Shown here one piece after another: positions 8,644-17,045 of a DNA stretch of 36,779 nucleotides. Both the position numbers and the translations under genes were made by a program. The notes under the pieces are model-generated. The model ran no database searches, was not told the origin of the DNA, and saw nothing but the letters and a program-made list of their open reading frames with translations. Position 1 is the stretch's first letter. Every line of letters starts with the position of its first letter. The DNA is from Planctomycetota bacterium (GTDB lineage: Bacteria > Planctomycetota > UBA1135 > UBA2386): positions 1 to 36,779 of the forward strand of contig JANQJF010000078.1 of assembly GCA_028281765.1 (NCBI GenBank), given 5' to 3'.

Positions 8644-11184
8644 GTGACGGGTCCGGAATCCAGCCGTCTCGTCCCCGGCTCGATCGTCGCGGAGCGATAC
8701 CGAATCGTCGCGCTGCTCGGCAGCGGCGGTATGGGGGACGTGTATCGCGCCCAGGACCTGAAGCTCGAGCAAGACGTCGCCTTGAAGTTCTTGCCGGAGC
8801 GGTTCGGCCAGAGTGACCTTCACCTCGATCGCTTCGTCGAAGAGGTGCGGATGGCGCGCCAGGTCTCGCACCCCAACGTCTGCCGCGTGCACGACATCGG
8901 CGAGGTCGATGGCAGGCAGTACATCTCGATGGAGTACGTCGACGGGGAGGACCTCGCGTCGCTGCTTCGGCGCGTCGGCCGCTTGCCGCAGGACCGCGCG
9001 ATCGAGATCGCCCGGCAGATCTGTGCGGGCGTCGGGGCCGCCCACGACCAGGGCATGCTCCATCGCGATCTCAAGCCGGCGAACGTCATGATCGACGGGG
9101 ACGGCGACGCGAAGATCGCGGACTTCGGCCTGGCGGCGATCGCGAGCTCTCTCTCGCGCGAGGACGTGCTCGTCGGCACTCCGAAGTACATGGCCCCCGA
9201 GCAGCTGCGCGGCGAGAGCGTGGATCGCGCGAGCGACATCTTCGCGTTCGGCCTCGTGCTGCACGAGATGATCACGGGGCAGCCGGTCTACGACGAGAAG
9301 TCCGTGCAGGATCTGCGCGACGCGCACGAGCGTACGGACCCCAACCCCAGCACCTACTTGCCGACCATCGAGCCCACGCTCGAGGCAGTGATCCAGCGCT
9401 GCCTCGCCAGGGATCCCGCGCAGCGTCCCAAGTCGATGCAGGAGATCGCGGCGGGGCTGCCGGGCGGGGACCCGATCGCGGCAGCGCTAGCAGCGGGGGA
9501 GACGCCATCGCCACAGCTCATCGCGGCTGCCGGTGGCTCCGGCACGCTGCCGCGCAACATCGCACTCTTGCTGCTCGCCTGCATCGTCGTCGGATACGCA
9601 TTCGTCGGCTACGCGCACCGCCACATGAAGCTCGTCGAGGTCGTGCGCCCCGAGCTGTCTCTCGGCGCGCTCGAGCAGCGCGCCAAGGAGATTGCCGAGT
9701 CGCTCGGCGTCGCGCCCGATCCGTCCCGGCCCAGCCGCGGGACGCCGGACTCGGAGTTCGGCTTCACCCAGCGGATCCACAACGGACTGTCGCGGGCCGT
9801 CGATCGTGGGCGTGGCGACGAGCTGCTGCGGCACCCGCTTGCCGAGTCGCTGCGCTTCTGGTACCGCACGAGCTATTACACGATGGTTCCGGAGGGCAGC
9901 CACGGACGGGTCAGCTTCAACCGTCCGCCGCTCGACGGTGCGGGGATGATGCGGCTCGTGCTCGGCCACGACGGCGCGCTGCAGTGGCTGGAGAGCGTGC
10001 CGATCAAGCGCGACGACGAGGGCGAGCCGTTCGATTGGTCCAAGGCGTTCGCGGCCGCGCGGCTCGACATGAGCCAGTTCGAAGAGCGGCAGGGCTACTT
10101 CTTGCCCGATCAGCCGTTTGACGAACGCAAGATCTGGACGGGCCGCGACCCCGATGTCGAGGAGCTGCAGATCATCGTGTCGGGTGCGTCGTTCGGCAGT
10201 CGACTCGTGCTGTTCGCCGTCGAAGCGCGCTTCGACATCGAGCAGGAGCCGTTTCCCGACACGGCGACCGTGCGGGGCGTGTTCGAGTGGAGTTCGATCC
10301 TCGTGTCGATCTTCGCGGTGGTCGGCGGGGTGTGGCTCGGCTGGCGCAACCTCACGCAGCGCCGCGGCGACTCTCGGAACGCGACGCGAATCGCGGTTTA
10401 CATCTTCGTGCTCGTGATGGTGCGGTGGGTGACGCAGGCGAGTCACGTCGGTGACTTCCAGCGTGAGTGGCTGATGTTCACCGAGGCGGCCGGTAGCGGA
10501 CTTTGGAGTGCGCTCGTCGCCTGGTTCCTCTACATGGCGCTGGAACCGACCTTGCGGCGGATGTGGCCACACCGCCTAGTGTCTTGGAACCGCCTGATCG
10601 GTGGGCGGCTCCGCGACCCGTCAGTCGGGAGGGACGTCCTGATCGGTGTCGCCGGCTCGGCCGTGTGGCTCACCGCGGTCTGCGCCAACTGGCTCACCGC
10701 GCGCGCGTTCGGAGACTCGGGCGCGTCGCCCCACTTCGTCGACACGGATGCACTCCGCGGGCCGGTCGTCGTGCTCGGTGAGATGGCGTTCGAGCAGTCG
10801 ACGGCCGGATTCATCGCGCTGCTGGCCATGTTCCTGTACGTGCTGGCGAAGTCCCTTCTGCGTCGTGCCGTGCTCGCACTCGGCGTCCTCTTCGTGCTCG
10901 CGATGTGTTCGGTGCCCTACACGATCATGGGCGAGTTTTTGCTGTTGGAGATGGCCTTCCGCATCGTCCAGACGATTTCGATCCTCACGGTGCTGATGAC
11001 CGGCGGCCTCGTCGGCGTCTTCGCGGCCATGTTCCTGGTCAAGATCGTGTCGGACACGTCGGTGACGTTCGACTTCACGACGTGGTGGTCCGGCGGCGGG
11101 ATGGCGGTCGCGGTTGTCGTGGGTGTCCTCGCGGTGTACGGATATACGACCAGCGTGCGACCTGTTCGCGCCCCCGGTGCGTAG
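8644..11184 (+). CDS. Transmembrane Ser/Thr protein kinase with multi-helix C-terminal half
   Basis: 846 residues from a GTG start. The N-terminal 275 residues are a complete Hanks-type kinase: glycine loop GSGGMG (26-31), K48, catalytic HRDLKPAN (140-147), DFG (160-162) and APE (184-186), so it should be active. A first membrane helix at about 304-324 leads to an unrecognised segment of roughly 220 residues. At least six further hydrophobic helices follow from about 550 to the end. The kinase domain should be cytosolic. The C-terminal half resembles no sensor domain I can name. The PIG-L deacetylase gene begins 9 nt downstream, so the two are probably cotranscribed. Kinase assignment is firm; the signal sensed is unknown. 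Confidence 0.93.
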   Translation: MTGPESSRLVPGSIVAERYRIVALLGSGGMGDVYRAQDLKLEQDVALKFLPERFGQSDLHLDRFVEEVRMARQVSHPNVCRVHDIGEVDGRQYISMEYVDGEDLASLLRRVGRLPQDRAIEIARQICAGVGAAHDQGMLHRDLKPANVMIDGDGDAKIADFGLAAIASSLSREDVLVGTPKYMAPEQLRGESVDRASDIFAFGLVLHEMITGQPVYDEKSVQDLRDAHERTDPNPSTYLPTIEPTLEAVIQRCLARDPAQRPKSMQEIAAGLPGGDPIAAALAAGETPSPQLIAAAGGSGTLPRNIALLLLACIVVGYAFVGYAHRHMKLVEVVRPELSLGALEQRAKEIAESLGVAPDPSRPSRGTPDSEFGFTQRIHNGLSRAVDRGRGDELLRHPLAESLRFWYRTSYYTMVPEGSHGRVSFNRPPLDGAGMMRLVLGHDGALQWLESVPIKRDDEGEPFDWSKAFAAARLDMSQFEERQGYFLPDQPFDERKIWTGRDPDVEELQIIVSGASFGSRLVLFAVEARFDIEQEPFPDTATVRGVFEWSSILVSIFAVVGGVWLGWRNLTQRRGDSRNATRIAVYIFVLVMVRWVTQASHVGDFQREWLMFTEAAGSGLWSALVAWFLYMALEPTLRRMWPHRLVSWNRLIGGRLRDPSVGRDVLIGVAGSAVWLTAVCANWLTARAFGDSGASPHFVDTDALRGPVVVLGEMAFEQSTAGFIALLAMFLYVLAKSLLRRAVLALGVLFVLAMCSVPYTIMGEFLLLEMAFRIVQTISILTVLMTGGLVGVFAAMFLVKIVSDTSVTFDFTTWWSGGGMAVAVVVGVLAVYGYTTSVRPVRAPGA

Positions 11185-11193
11185 ACCTCCTCG

Positions 11194-12177
11194 ATGACCC
11201 ATCCGCTCCGTACGGTCGCTGCGGCGATCACCCTGGTATTTGCGTCCGCCTGCTCGACCACGTCGGGCGGCATCGACAAGTTTCGGATCCGCTCCGTCGA
11301 CTCGGATGGCCCCCGCGTGCTCTGCGTCGTGGCGCATCCCGATGACGAGATCGCGTTCGCGGCGACGCTGTTCAAGACGGCGACGTTCCTGCGCGGGACG
11401 TGTGACATCGTCGTCATCACGAACGGCGAAGGTGGCTACAAGTATTCGACGCTCGGCGAGCTCTACTACGGGCTGCAGCTGACGGACCCGGAGGTCGGGC
11501 GTGCTCATCTGCCGGCGATTCGTCAGAGGGAGCACCTGCGTGGCGGATCGATCCTCGGATTCCGCGACGTCACGTATCTCAATCAGGTCGATCACCGCTA
11601 CACGACCGAACCGGCCGAAGTGCTCGACGAGGACGCGGCCATCTGGGACCTCGAGTTGGTCCGAAGCGAGCTGCGGAGAATCGTGGACGCGGGCGACTAC
11701 GACTTCGTGCTCACGCACCTGCCGTCACCGCAGACCCACGGTCACCACCAGGCCGCGTCGATCCTCGCGCTCGAGGCCGTGAAGGAACTGCCCGAAGCAC
11801 GGCGCCCGGTCGTGCTCGGCAGCTACCTCGCGTCGCCTCGGGGTGAACGACCGCCGCCGTCGACGCGCGTCGAGCGCTACCCGATCACGAAGTTCCGCAC
11901 GGACGTCGGGCCGTTCCGCTTCGACCGCACGCAGAAGTTCGGCTTCAAGGACAAGCTGAACTACCAGATCGTCGTCAACTGGGCGGTCGCCGAGCACAAG
12001 TCGCAGGGCTCGTTCCAGACGCTGATGAACCGCTGGGACTTCGAGACCTTCTACGTCTACGAGGTCGGTCCACCCGACGCGGCGCAGCGCGCGCAGCGCT
12101 GGTTCACGGAGCTCACGCGTCCGCAGTTCGTCACGCCGAAGTACGACGAGAACGGTGTGCTACTCGTGGACGAGTAG
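11194..12177 (+). CDS. PIG-L family deacetylase, lipoprotein
   Basis: 327 residues. The N-terminus is a lipoprotein signal with the likely lipidated cysteine at C20 (FASAC). The PIG-L/LmbE zinc-hydrolase motif AHPDDE is at 47-52 and the distal HxHH cluster at 182-185 (THGHHQ). Family members remove acetyl groups from N-acetylglucosamine-type substrates; the substrate here is not known. The lipid anchor places it on the periplasmic side, which is unusual for the small-molecule enzymes of this family but common for planctomycete paralogues. It follows the kinase gene by 9 nt and its last 18 bases overlap the end of the convergent gene at 12160. Confidence 0.9.
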   Translation: MTHPLRTVAAAITLVFASACSTTSGGIDKFRIRSVDSDGPRVLCVVAHPDDEIAFAATLFKTATFLRGTCDIVVITNGEGGYKYSTLGELYYGLQLTDPEVGRAHLPAIRQREHLRGGSILGFRDVTYLNQVDHRYTTEPAEVLDEDAAIWDLELVRSELRRIVDAGDYDFVLTHLPSPQTHGHHQAASILALEAVKELPEARRPVVLGSYLASPRGERPPPSTRVERYPITKFRTDVGPFRFDRTQKFGFKDKLNYQIVVNWAVAEHKSQGSFQTLMNRWDFETFYVYEVGPPDAAQRAQRWFTELTRPQFVTPKYDENGVLLVDE

Positions 12178-12807
12178 CGGAAGTCCGCGGTCGAGGGCTT
12201 CGTTGCACGACCGCTCGAGCGCGACGTAGGCGAACCGCGCGAGCGTCTCGAGGTTGCGCCCGGTCGGCACGGCCTTGTCGAACTCCTCGCGCTGCGACTC
12301 GGTCGTCGGCAGCCGCATGCGCCCGACTTCGTTGAGCTGGGTGCGCAGCGCGCCGAGCGAGCCGGCTTGGACTTCGTGCCCGTCGGGGTAGGGACAGTCG
12401 AACGTGAAGTCGAAGTCGCCGGGCAGCCACAGCTCCGGCACGAGGATCTGATCGAATCCGGTGCCTTGGAAGTCGTCCGCGACCGCCTCCTTCCATTTCG
12501 GGTGCTCCTCGGGAAAGGTCGGCAGTTCGTCCGGTGCGTCGACGGAGCCGATGCCGTGTACGAGGAACAGTCGCAGCGCTTGCAGCGAGTCCGGACCCAG
12601 CTGGTGCTTGAACAGTTCCTGTTCGTCCTCGGACCAGAGCAGCGGCATGACGAGGTGCCCTGTGCCCATGAGGCCGTCGCTGAGATACTTCCGCCAGGCG
12701 TCGACGCGCGCTCGCACCTCGTCACGTTCCGGCGCGGATCCGGTCTGCTGGCGGAGCGCCGCCGAGAAGTAGTCGGTGATCGTGCCAGCGTAGAGAGAAC
12801 GCGTCAT
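12160..12807 (-). CDS. Uncharacterised cytosolic protein
   Basis: 215 residues from the ATG at 12805-12807. I do not recognise a family. The protein is acidic and soluble, with no signal peptide or membrane helix. It has a helical N-terminal half and a tryptophan- and proline-rich middle (PELWLPGDFDFTFDCPYPDGHE). The C-terminal half is again helical. Codon pattern and position between real genes support coding. Its last 18 bases are antisense to the end of the PIG-L gene, and it diverges from the lipoprotein gene at 12891 across 83 bp. No Shine-Dalgarno sequence or TAnnnT box is obvious. Confidence 0.75.
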   Translation of the reverse strand: MTRSLYAGTITDYFSAALRQQTGSAPERDEVRARVDAWRKYLSDGLMGTGHLVMPLLWSEDEQELFKHQLGPDSLQALRLFLVHGIGSVDAPDELPTFPEEHPKWKEAVADDFQGTGFDQILVPELWLPGDFDFTFDCPYPDGHEVQAGSLGALRTQLNEVGRMRLPTTESQREEFDKAVPTGRNLETLARFAYVALERSCNEALDRGLPLLVHE

Positions 12808-12890
12808 GAGTGACGGAGTGTGCCGGTCTTCTCGCGGAACGCAACACCGTCGCCTTCAGGAGCGGGGGGCGAGGGTTCGAAACCCACGAT

Positions 12891-13484
12891 ATGAACGCCC
12901 TGCGCCATACGACGTCTCTCGTGCTCCTGACTTCACTCTTCGGGGGCTGCGACGGAGTCGGGCCCTCGCCGTCCACAGGACCGAACACCCCTCCCGCGCC
13001 GGGTGGCGCCGCGACGCCGCCGGCCGTCTCGTTCGAAGTGGAGCGCGCGAGGATCGAAGCGGAGAACCGTCGCGTGGCCGAGCAGCAGCAGTTCGCGCGC
13101 GGCTTCGTGACGGTCGCATTCGACGGCTTCGACGACCGCGGTCGCGTTCGCGTCAAGATGACGAACGCGACGGACAAGGACATCGACGACATGCGCGGCG
13201 GGGTGTACGTCGGCGACGAGGGCGGTCACGTCCACGCGACAGCTGGCTACACGGAAGCGGTGCCGGGGAGCGTGCTGCTGAAGGCCGGCCAGTCGATGCA
13301 GCATGCGCCGTTCCTCAGCGCGCGCCCCGAATTCGAGGCCAAGCTGAAAGCCGATCCCGACAGCGTCGTGTTCTGGTTCACGGCGTTCGGGATCACGTAC
13401 GCGGACGGCACCGAGCAGTCGGGCCTCCGCAGCACTGACCGCTACGCGAACGGGTTGTGCTTGCCCGGAATCGGCACCGGGTAG
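12891..13484 (+). CDS. Small lipoprotein of unknown function
   Basis: 197 residues from the ATG at 12891. This start gives a lipoprotein signal, LTSLFGGC, with the predicted lipidated cysteine at about residue 18. An upstream in-frame ATG at 12810 would bury the signal and is less likely. After the cysteine comes a proline/glycine linker and a charged helical stretch (VERARIEAENRRVAEQ). A beta-rich domain of roughly 110 residues follows, in which a DARG-like turn (FDDRGRVRVKMTNATDKDIDD) suggests an immunoglobulin-type fold. I cannot name the family. Its 3' end overlaps the convergent oxidoreductase gene by 43 bases. Confidence 0.78.
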   Translation: MNALRHTTSLVLLTSLFGGCDGVGPSPSTGPNTPPAPGGAATPPAVSFEVERARIEAENRRVAEQQQFARGFVTVAFDGFDDRGRVRVKMTNATDKDIDDMRGGVYVGDEGGHVHATAGYTEAVPGSVLLKAGQSMQHAPFLSARPEFEAKLKADPDSVVFWFTAFGITYADGTEQSGLRSTDRYANGLCLPGIGTG

Positions 13485-14740
13485 AGACCGTCGTCGCCCT
13501 TCTGCAGCGGCGGCGCGGATGCCAGCGTGAAGCCGTCGATGCCCGGGCAGTAGTCACGCCCGCGCTCGAGCAGGTCGCTCGCCTTGATGATCTTGCCCGA
13601 GTAGCAGGCTTCGCGGCCGAGGATCGCGGCGAACGTGCTCATCGCGCCGTAGTGACCTTCGTTGTAGGTCTCGCCCCGCATGAGCGCCTCGATCATGTCG
13701 TGCTGCTCCTGCTGGTGGCCGCCGCCCTTGCCCTTGATGCGCATGCGCTTCTCGCCGAACGGGTGGATCCAGCCACCGACCTGGGCCGTGCCCTTTGAGC
13801 CGTGCGCGAACTCGGCGACGCGGTTGAACGCGCCCGCGAGGTGTCGCCCCTGGCTGTACATCTTCGTGCCGTCTTCGAACGTGTACTCGACGAACGTGTG
13901 GTCGAAGATCTGCGACTTCGAGCGGTCGCCGTTCAGGCGTCGCTCGCCGCCACCCATGCCGTTGGCCTCGACCGGGAACATGCCCTTGACCCAGCAGCCG
14001 ACGTCGATGTTGTGGATGTGCTGCTCGGCGATCTGGTCGCCGCACGTCCAGATGTAGTGGTACCAGTTGTGGCACTGGAAGCCCATGTCGGTGTGGTGCT
14101 GCTCGCGTTGGCGATACCAGATGCCGCCGCCGTTCCAGTAGACGCGCATCAGGTTGATGTCGCCGATCGCGCCGTCTTGGAGGCGCTTGACGCAATCCTT
14201 GTAGCGCTCTTCGTGACGGCGCTGCAGTCCGATTGCGACCATCAGGTTCTGCTGCTTGGCCGCATCGTTCGCGTTGAGAACGCGACGCACGCCCGGAGCG
14301 TCGACCGCGACCGGCTTCTCCATGAAGACGTGGCGGCCCTTGTTGACGGCGTATTCGAACTGCTGCGGCTTGAAGCCGGGCGGCGTCGCGATCACGACGA
14401 GGTCGACGTCACAGTCGATCGCCTTTTTGTAGCCGTCGAGGTCGTCGAACACCTGATCGTCCGGAACCGCGACCTTCTCGCCGTACTTCTTCTTCAGCCC
14501 GTTCACCATGTTGCGCGCCTTATGCGCGAAGGCATCGTGCGCCGCGACGAGCTTGACGTTGCCCTTGGTGTTCAGGATCTGGTTCGCCGCACCGCTGCCC
14601 CGGCCACCGCACCCGATCACGGCGAAGCGAATCTCGTCGGAGCCACGGGCGTGGACCGGGAAGTGAGGGACGACGGCGGCGCCGGCGAAGGCACCACCGG
14701 ACTGGCGAAGGAAAGTCCTGCGGGTCGTGGAATCTGGCAT
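13442..14740 (-). CDS. Gfo/Idh/MocA family oxidoreductase, Tat-exported
   Basis: 432 residues. The start at 14738-14740 is supported by a Shine-Dalgarno GGAGA 7 nt upstream and by the twin-arginine signal at the N-terminus (R7-R8-T-F-L). After the signal comes a Rossmann NAD(P)-binding fold with GCGGRGSG at 43-50, then the family's EKP motif at 141-143 whose lysine is catalytic. The C-terminal dehydrogenase-fold half carries conserved HNIDVGCW. Such exported Gfo/Idh/MocA proteins are abundant in planctomycetes and act on sugars or sugar derivatives, with the nucleotide bound before export. The exact substrate cannot be read from sequence. Confidence 0.93.
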   Translation of the reverse strand: MPDSTTRRTFLRQSGGAFAGAAVVPHFPVHARGSDEIRFAVIGCGGRGSGAANQILNTKGNVKLVAAHDAFAHKARNMVNGLKKKYGEKVAVPDDQVFDDLDGYKKAIDCDVDLVVIATPPGFKPQQFEYAVNKGRHVFMEKPVAVDAPGVRRVLNANDAAKQQNLMVAIGLQRRHEERYKDCVKRLQDGAIGDINLMRVYWNGGGIWYRQREQHHTDMGFQCHNWYHYIWTCGDQIAEQHIHNIDVGCWVKGMFPVEANGMGGGERRLNGDRSKSQIFDHTFVEYTFEDGTKMYSQGRHLAGAFNRVAEFAHGSKGTAQVGGWIHPFGEKRMRIKGKGGGHQQEQHDMIEALMRGETYNEGHYGAMSTFAAILGREACYSGKIIKASDLLERGRDYCPGIDGFTLASAPPLQKGDDGLYPVPIPGKHNPFA

Positions 14741-14747
14741 GGGAGCG

Positions 14748-14752
14748 TCTCC
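14748..14752 (-). promoter_or_regulatory. Shine-Dalgarno site of the Gfo/Idh/MocA gene
   Basis: Read on the minus strand, GGAGA stands 7 nt before the ATG at 14740. It decides the start in favour of the Tat signal peptide and against a 67-codon extension in a low-complexity stretch. Confidence 0.7.
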
Positions 14753-14839
14753 GGGGGAAGGCACGGGGCAGGGTACCGATGCGGCGGGGGAGGAGGGGGT
14801 GTGGAGAGAAAAAAAGGATGTTCCGGTGTCCTGATGAGG

Positions 14840-14880
14840 CGGGCACGGGACACGGGATACGGGCACGGGCGGGGCAGGGG
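14840..14880 (+). repeat. Short G-rich tandem repeat
   Basis: Degenerate units built on (c/t)ACGGG recur about every 6-8 bases (GGGCACGGG, ACACGGG, ATACGGG, GCACGGG). Closely spaced GGG runs could form a G-quadruplex on this strand. Only about 40 bases long. Confidence 0.5.
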
Positions 14881-15042
14881 TCACCACCGGACGAACCTGT
14901 AAGCCACGCGAATCCCACGACAACAAGAGCTGTGGCTTCACCGTCGATCTGGATGACGCGACGGTGGGAATCTTCTCGTGTGTGGGTCATCGGGCGGGCG
15001 CGGCCATACGGATGCGTCCGCCCTCTCTTTGTCGGAGATCGT

Positions 15043-16464
15043 TCAGCGCCAGCGTCGTCCGCCGCGCCCTTCTCCGTACCACGAACTCGCCCGCGCGCTG
15101 GCGGCCCAGGCCCTGTCGTCCGGACCGACCAGTTCCACGGCGTCGACTTCGTTGAAGCTCGCCACCCGTCGTGTGTCCAGGACCACGCGCACGCCCTTGA
15201 CTCGGTACTCCGTCACGGTCATCGGCACGACGAACACTCCGGACCCGGCCGTCGGATCCACGCCCTGCCAGACGCGCCGTCTCGTCCCGGTCTCGTCGAT
15301 CGTGATGACTTCCGCGACGGCGCCGGCCCGGTGCGTCTCGTGCACGTGGATCGCGGATGCTCGCATTGCGCGCGCGAACATCACCTCCAGCCACTCGTGG
15401 CCCGAGTCCGATTGCTGCGTCGCCCAAGCGCGCACATCGTCCTTCGACGGGTCGTCGACGTTCGGAGCGCCCGTCGCTTGGAGTGGGTGATGGTTCGGAA
15501 TCGTGTCCATCGCACGACGGCTGGCCCCGAGTGCCTCGCGCACGCCGGGATCGCGTTCGCGCGCGAGCCATTCGTCGGCGAAGCGTCGATACGGCGCGTC
15601 GAAGAATTGCGCCAGCCGGTCGGCGGCGGCGCGTCGCTCGGCGACTTCGCCGTGGGAGGCGGCGCGCAGGATCTTCAGCGTCGTCGCGACGTCGCTGGCC
15701 GCGAAACGCTGGATGATCTTCACGCGGGTTGGGAGGTCGCGCGCGGCGTGCAGCAACCGTAGGAATGTGGCGCTCGCCTCGTCGCCCGCGATGATTGCGA
15801 TCGCGTCCAGGAAGCCGTCGATCGCGACGGGCGACAGCGCCGCGAACAGCCGCTCGAGTTCGGGCAGGTCTGTCGCGCTGCCGATCTCCTCGATCGCGTC
15901 CGTACCTTGGCTGGTGATCTCGTCCGGGCCTGCGCGCATCGCCGCCATTACCGCCTGAATCGCGGTCGGGTTCCCGCGGAAGCGCGGCGTCGAGAGCATG
16001 GCCAGCAGTGCGCTTCGTAGCGCGAAGGGGCGGTGGCCGTCGCGCACGAGGTCCGCGATCCGGTCGAGGAGTTCCATCGCCCACGCGTCGACCGCGAGTC
16101 GGAAGTACTCGGATCCGGTGCCCCCGTTCTCGAAAGACGCGACGTACATCGAGAGGTAGCGGTGTGCGCTCGGGTTCGGGGCCGAGGCGGGTGTCGAGGC
16201 GTCGGCCGTCGGCGTCGGGATCGTGAACTCCCGGGGTGCCGGTGTTCGCACTCGCTCCGTCGCTTCCCGCAGAGCCGCGACCTCGAGTCGAAGTGTTTTC
16301 AGCGTCGCCTCGAGCGCGTCGATGCGCGCGGCGTGACCCGACGCGTCGCTGTCGCGGTAGCTCGCGGGGCGATCGATCGGAGCCGGAGTCTTCGCGAGCC
16401 AAGACACCAGCGCCCCGATTCCGATCGCGCCGATCAAGGCGAGTACGACGACACCCGTTCGCAT
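15043..16464 (-). CDS. Membrane-anchored HEAT-like protein with pappalysin-type scarf domain
   Basis: 473 residues. An N-terminal hydrophobic segment (about 4-24) probably anchors the protein. A short coiled coil (about 46-70) and a proline/threonine linker follow. Residues about 105-330 are alpha-helical with HEAT/armadillo-like pairs. The C-terminal 130 residues match the scarf-like module of pappalysin and related surface proteins: SAIHVHETHRAGAV near 375, then RVWQG and a closing FNEVDAVELVG. Such modules are beta-sandwiches linked to surface or carbohydrate contact. No enzyme domain is visible. The start is preceded by TAGCGT 6 nt upstream and has no Shine-Dalgarno sequence. Confidence 0.75.
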   Translation of the reverse strand: MRTGVVVLALIGAIGIGALVSWLAKTPAPIDRPASYRDSDASGHAARIDALEATLKTLRLEVAALREATERVRTPAPREFTIPTPTADASTPASAPNPSAHRYLSMYVASFENGGTGSEYFRLAVDAWAMELLDRIADLVRDGHRPFALRSALLAMLSTPRFRGNPTAIQAVMAAMRAGPDEITSQGTDAIEEIGSATDLPELERLFAALSPVAIDGFLDAIAIIAGDEASATFLRLLHAARDLPTRVKIIQRFAASDVATTLKILRAASHGEVAERRAAADRLAQFFDAPYRRFADEWLARERDPGVREALGASRRAMDTIPNHHPLQATGAPNVDDPSKDDVRAWATQQSDSGHEWLEVMFARAMRASAIHVHETHRAGAVAEVITIDETGTRRRVWQGVDPTAGSGVFVVPMTVTEYRVKGVRVVLDTRRVASFNEVDAVELVGPDDRAWAASARASSWYGEGRGGRRWR

Positions 16465-16470
16465 CCCGAT

Positions 16471-16476
16471 ACGCTA
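16471..16476 (-). promoter_or_regulatory. Candidate -10 box TAGCGT of the HEAT/scarf gene
   Basis: On the minus strand GGTAGCGT ends 6 nt before the ATG at 16464, identical in sequence and spacing to the box in front of the kinase at 8644. It would give a leaderless transcript. Confidence 0.4.
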
Positions 16477-16502
16477 CCGCATTCCGAGTGCGAGTTGGGC
16501 CG

Positions 16503-16952
16503 TCAGGCGTTCGTGGCGACGCCCTCGCAGTGCTCCTTCGTGCGATCGATGTCCTTCGTGATCGCCTTCGAGATCATGCCGCGGAACAGGCGGTTCATGA
16601 TCTTCGCGAGCAGCTTGTGGGGCCTGACGTCCATCTCGAAGACCAGCTCGGTGCCGCCGTTCGCGTCGCGCAGCGTGAAGAGCGAATCCCAGGTCGATCC
16701 GCCGGAGTCGCACACGATGCGGATGTGCTCGTTCTCTTCGTATTCCGTGACCTCGAGAATCGTCGACGCCTTGCGCTTGCCCATCATGCGCGTCTCTCGG
16801 AAGCGAGTCCCGACGCCGCGGCGCACGTCGCTCAGAATCTCGATCTCGACGATGTCGGGGTTGATCTCCGCGAAGTTCTCGATGTGGGCGATCGTGTCGA
16901 AGACGAGCTCGCGGGGTGCGGCGATCGAGCGGGTGACGGTGGTAAATGCCAT
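16503..16952 (-). CDS. SRPBCC family protein (polyketide cyclase/START-like)
   Basis: 149 residues, the usual length for a single SRPBCC domain. The N-terminus TVTRSIAAPRELVFDTIAHIENFAEINPDI is the classic first strand and helices of the family. The strand pattern continues through GTELVFEMDV, and the long C-terminal helix ends at residue 149. Such proteins bind hydrophobic ligands in a deep cavity; the ligand is unknown. No signal peptide, so cytosolic. GAGG 5 nt before the ATG serves as ribosome binding site. Confidence 0.88.
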   Translation of the reverse strand: MAFTTVTRSIAAPRELVFDTIAHIENFAEINPDIVEIEILSDVRRGVGTRFRETRMMGKRKASTILEVTEYEENEHIRIVCDSGGSTWDSLFTLRDANGGTELVFEMDVRPHKLLAKIMNRLFRGMISKAITKDIDRTKEHCEGVATNA

Positions 16953-17045
16953 GGGAGCCTCGGGTCAGCAAGAGAACGGGCGAACCAGTGTGCGCAATCG
17001 GGCGTCCCGCCGCACGAGATTGCCGCGGGGATCGTCGATTCGTCG

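Larger units (their letters stand above)
14741..15042. other. Intergenic region between the HEAT/scarf gene and the oxidoreductase gene
   Basis: About 300 bases without a gene. It contains the oxidoreductase Shine-Dalgarno site, a purine-rich tract with seven A residues near 14808-14817, and a short G-rich tandem repeat (14840-14880). No promoter or terminator stands out. Confidence 0.6.

Noticed and set aside
12867..12890. tRNA-like T arm (GGGTTCGAAACCC) before the lipoprotein gene
   Set aside because: The T-loop pattern is present, but the following bases do not pair with any acceptor stem upstream and no anticodon arm fits. It is probably chance.
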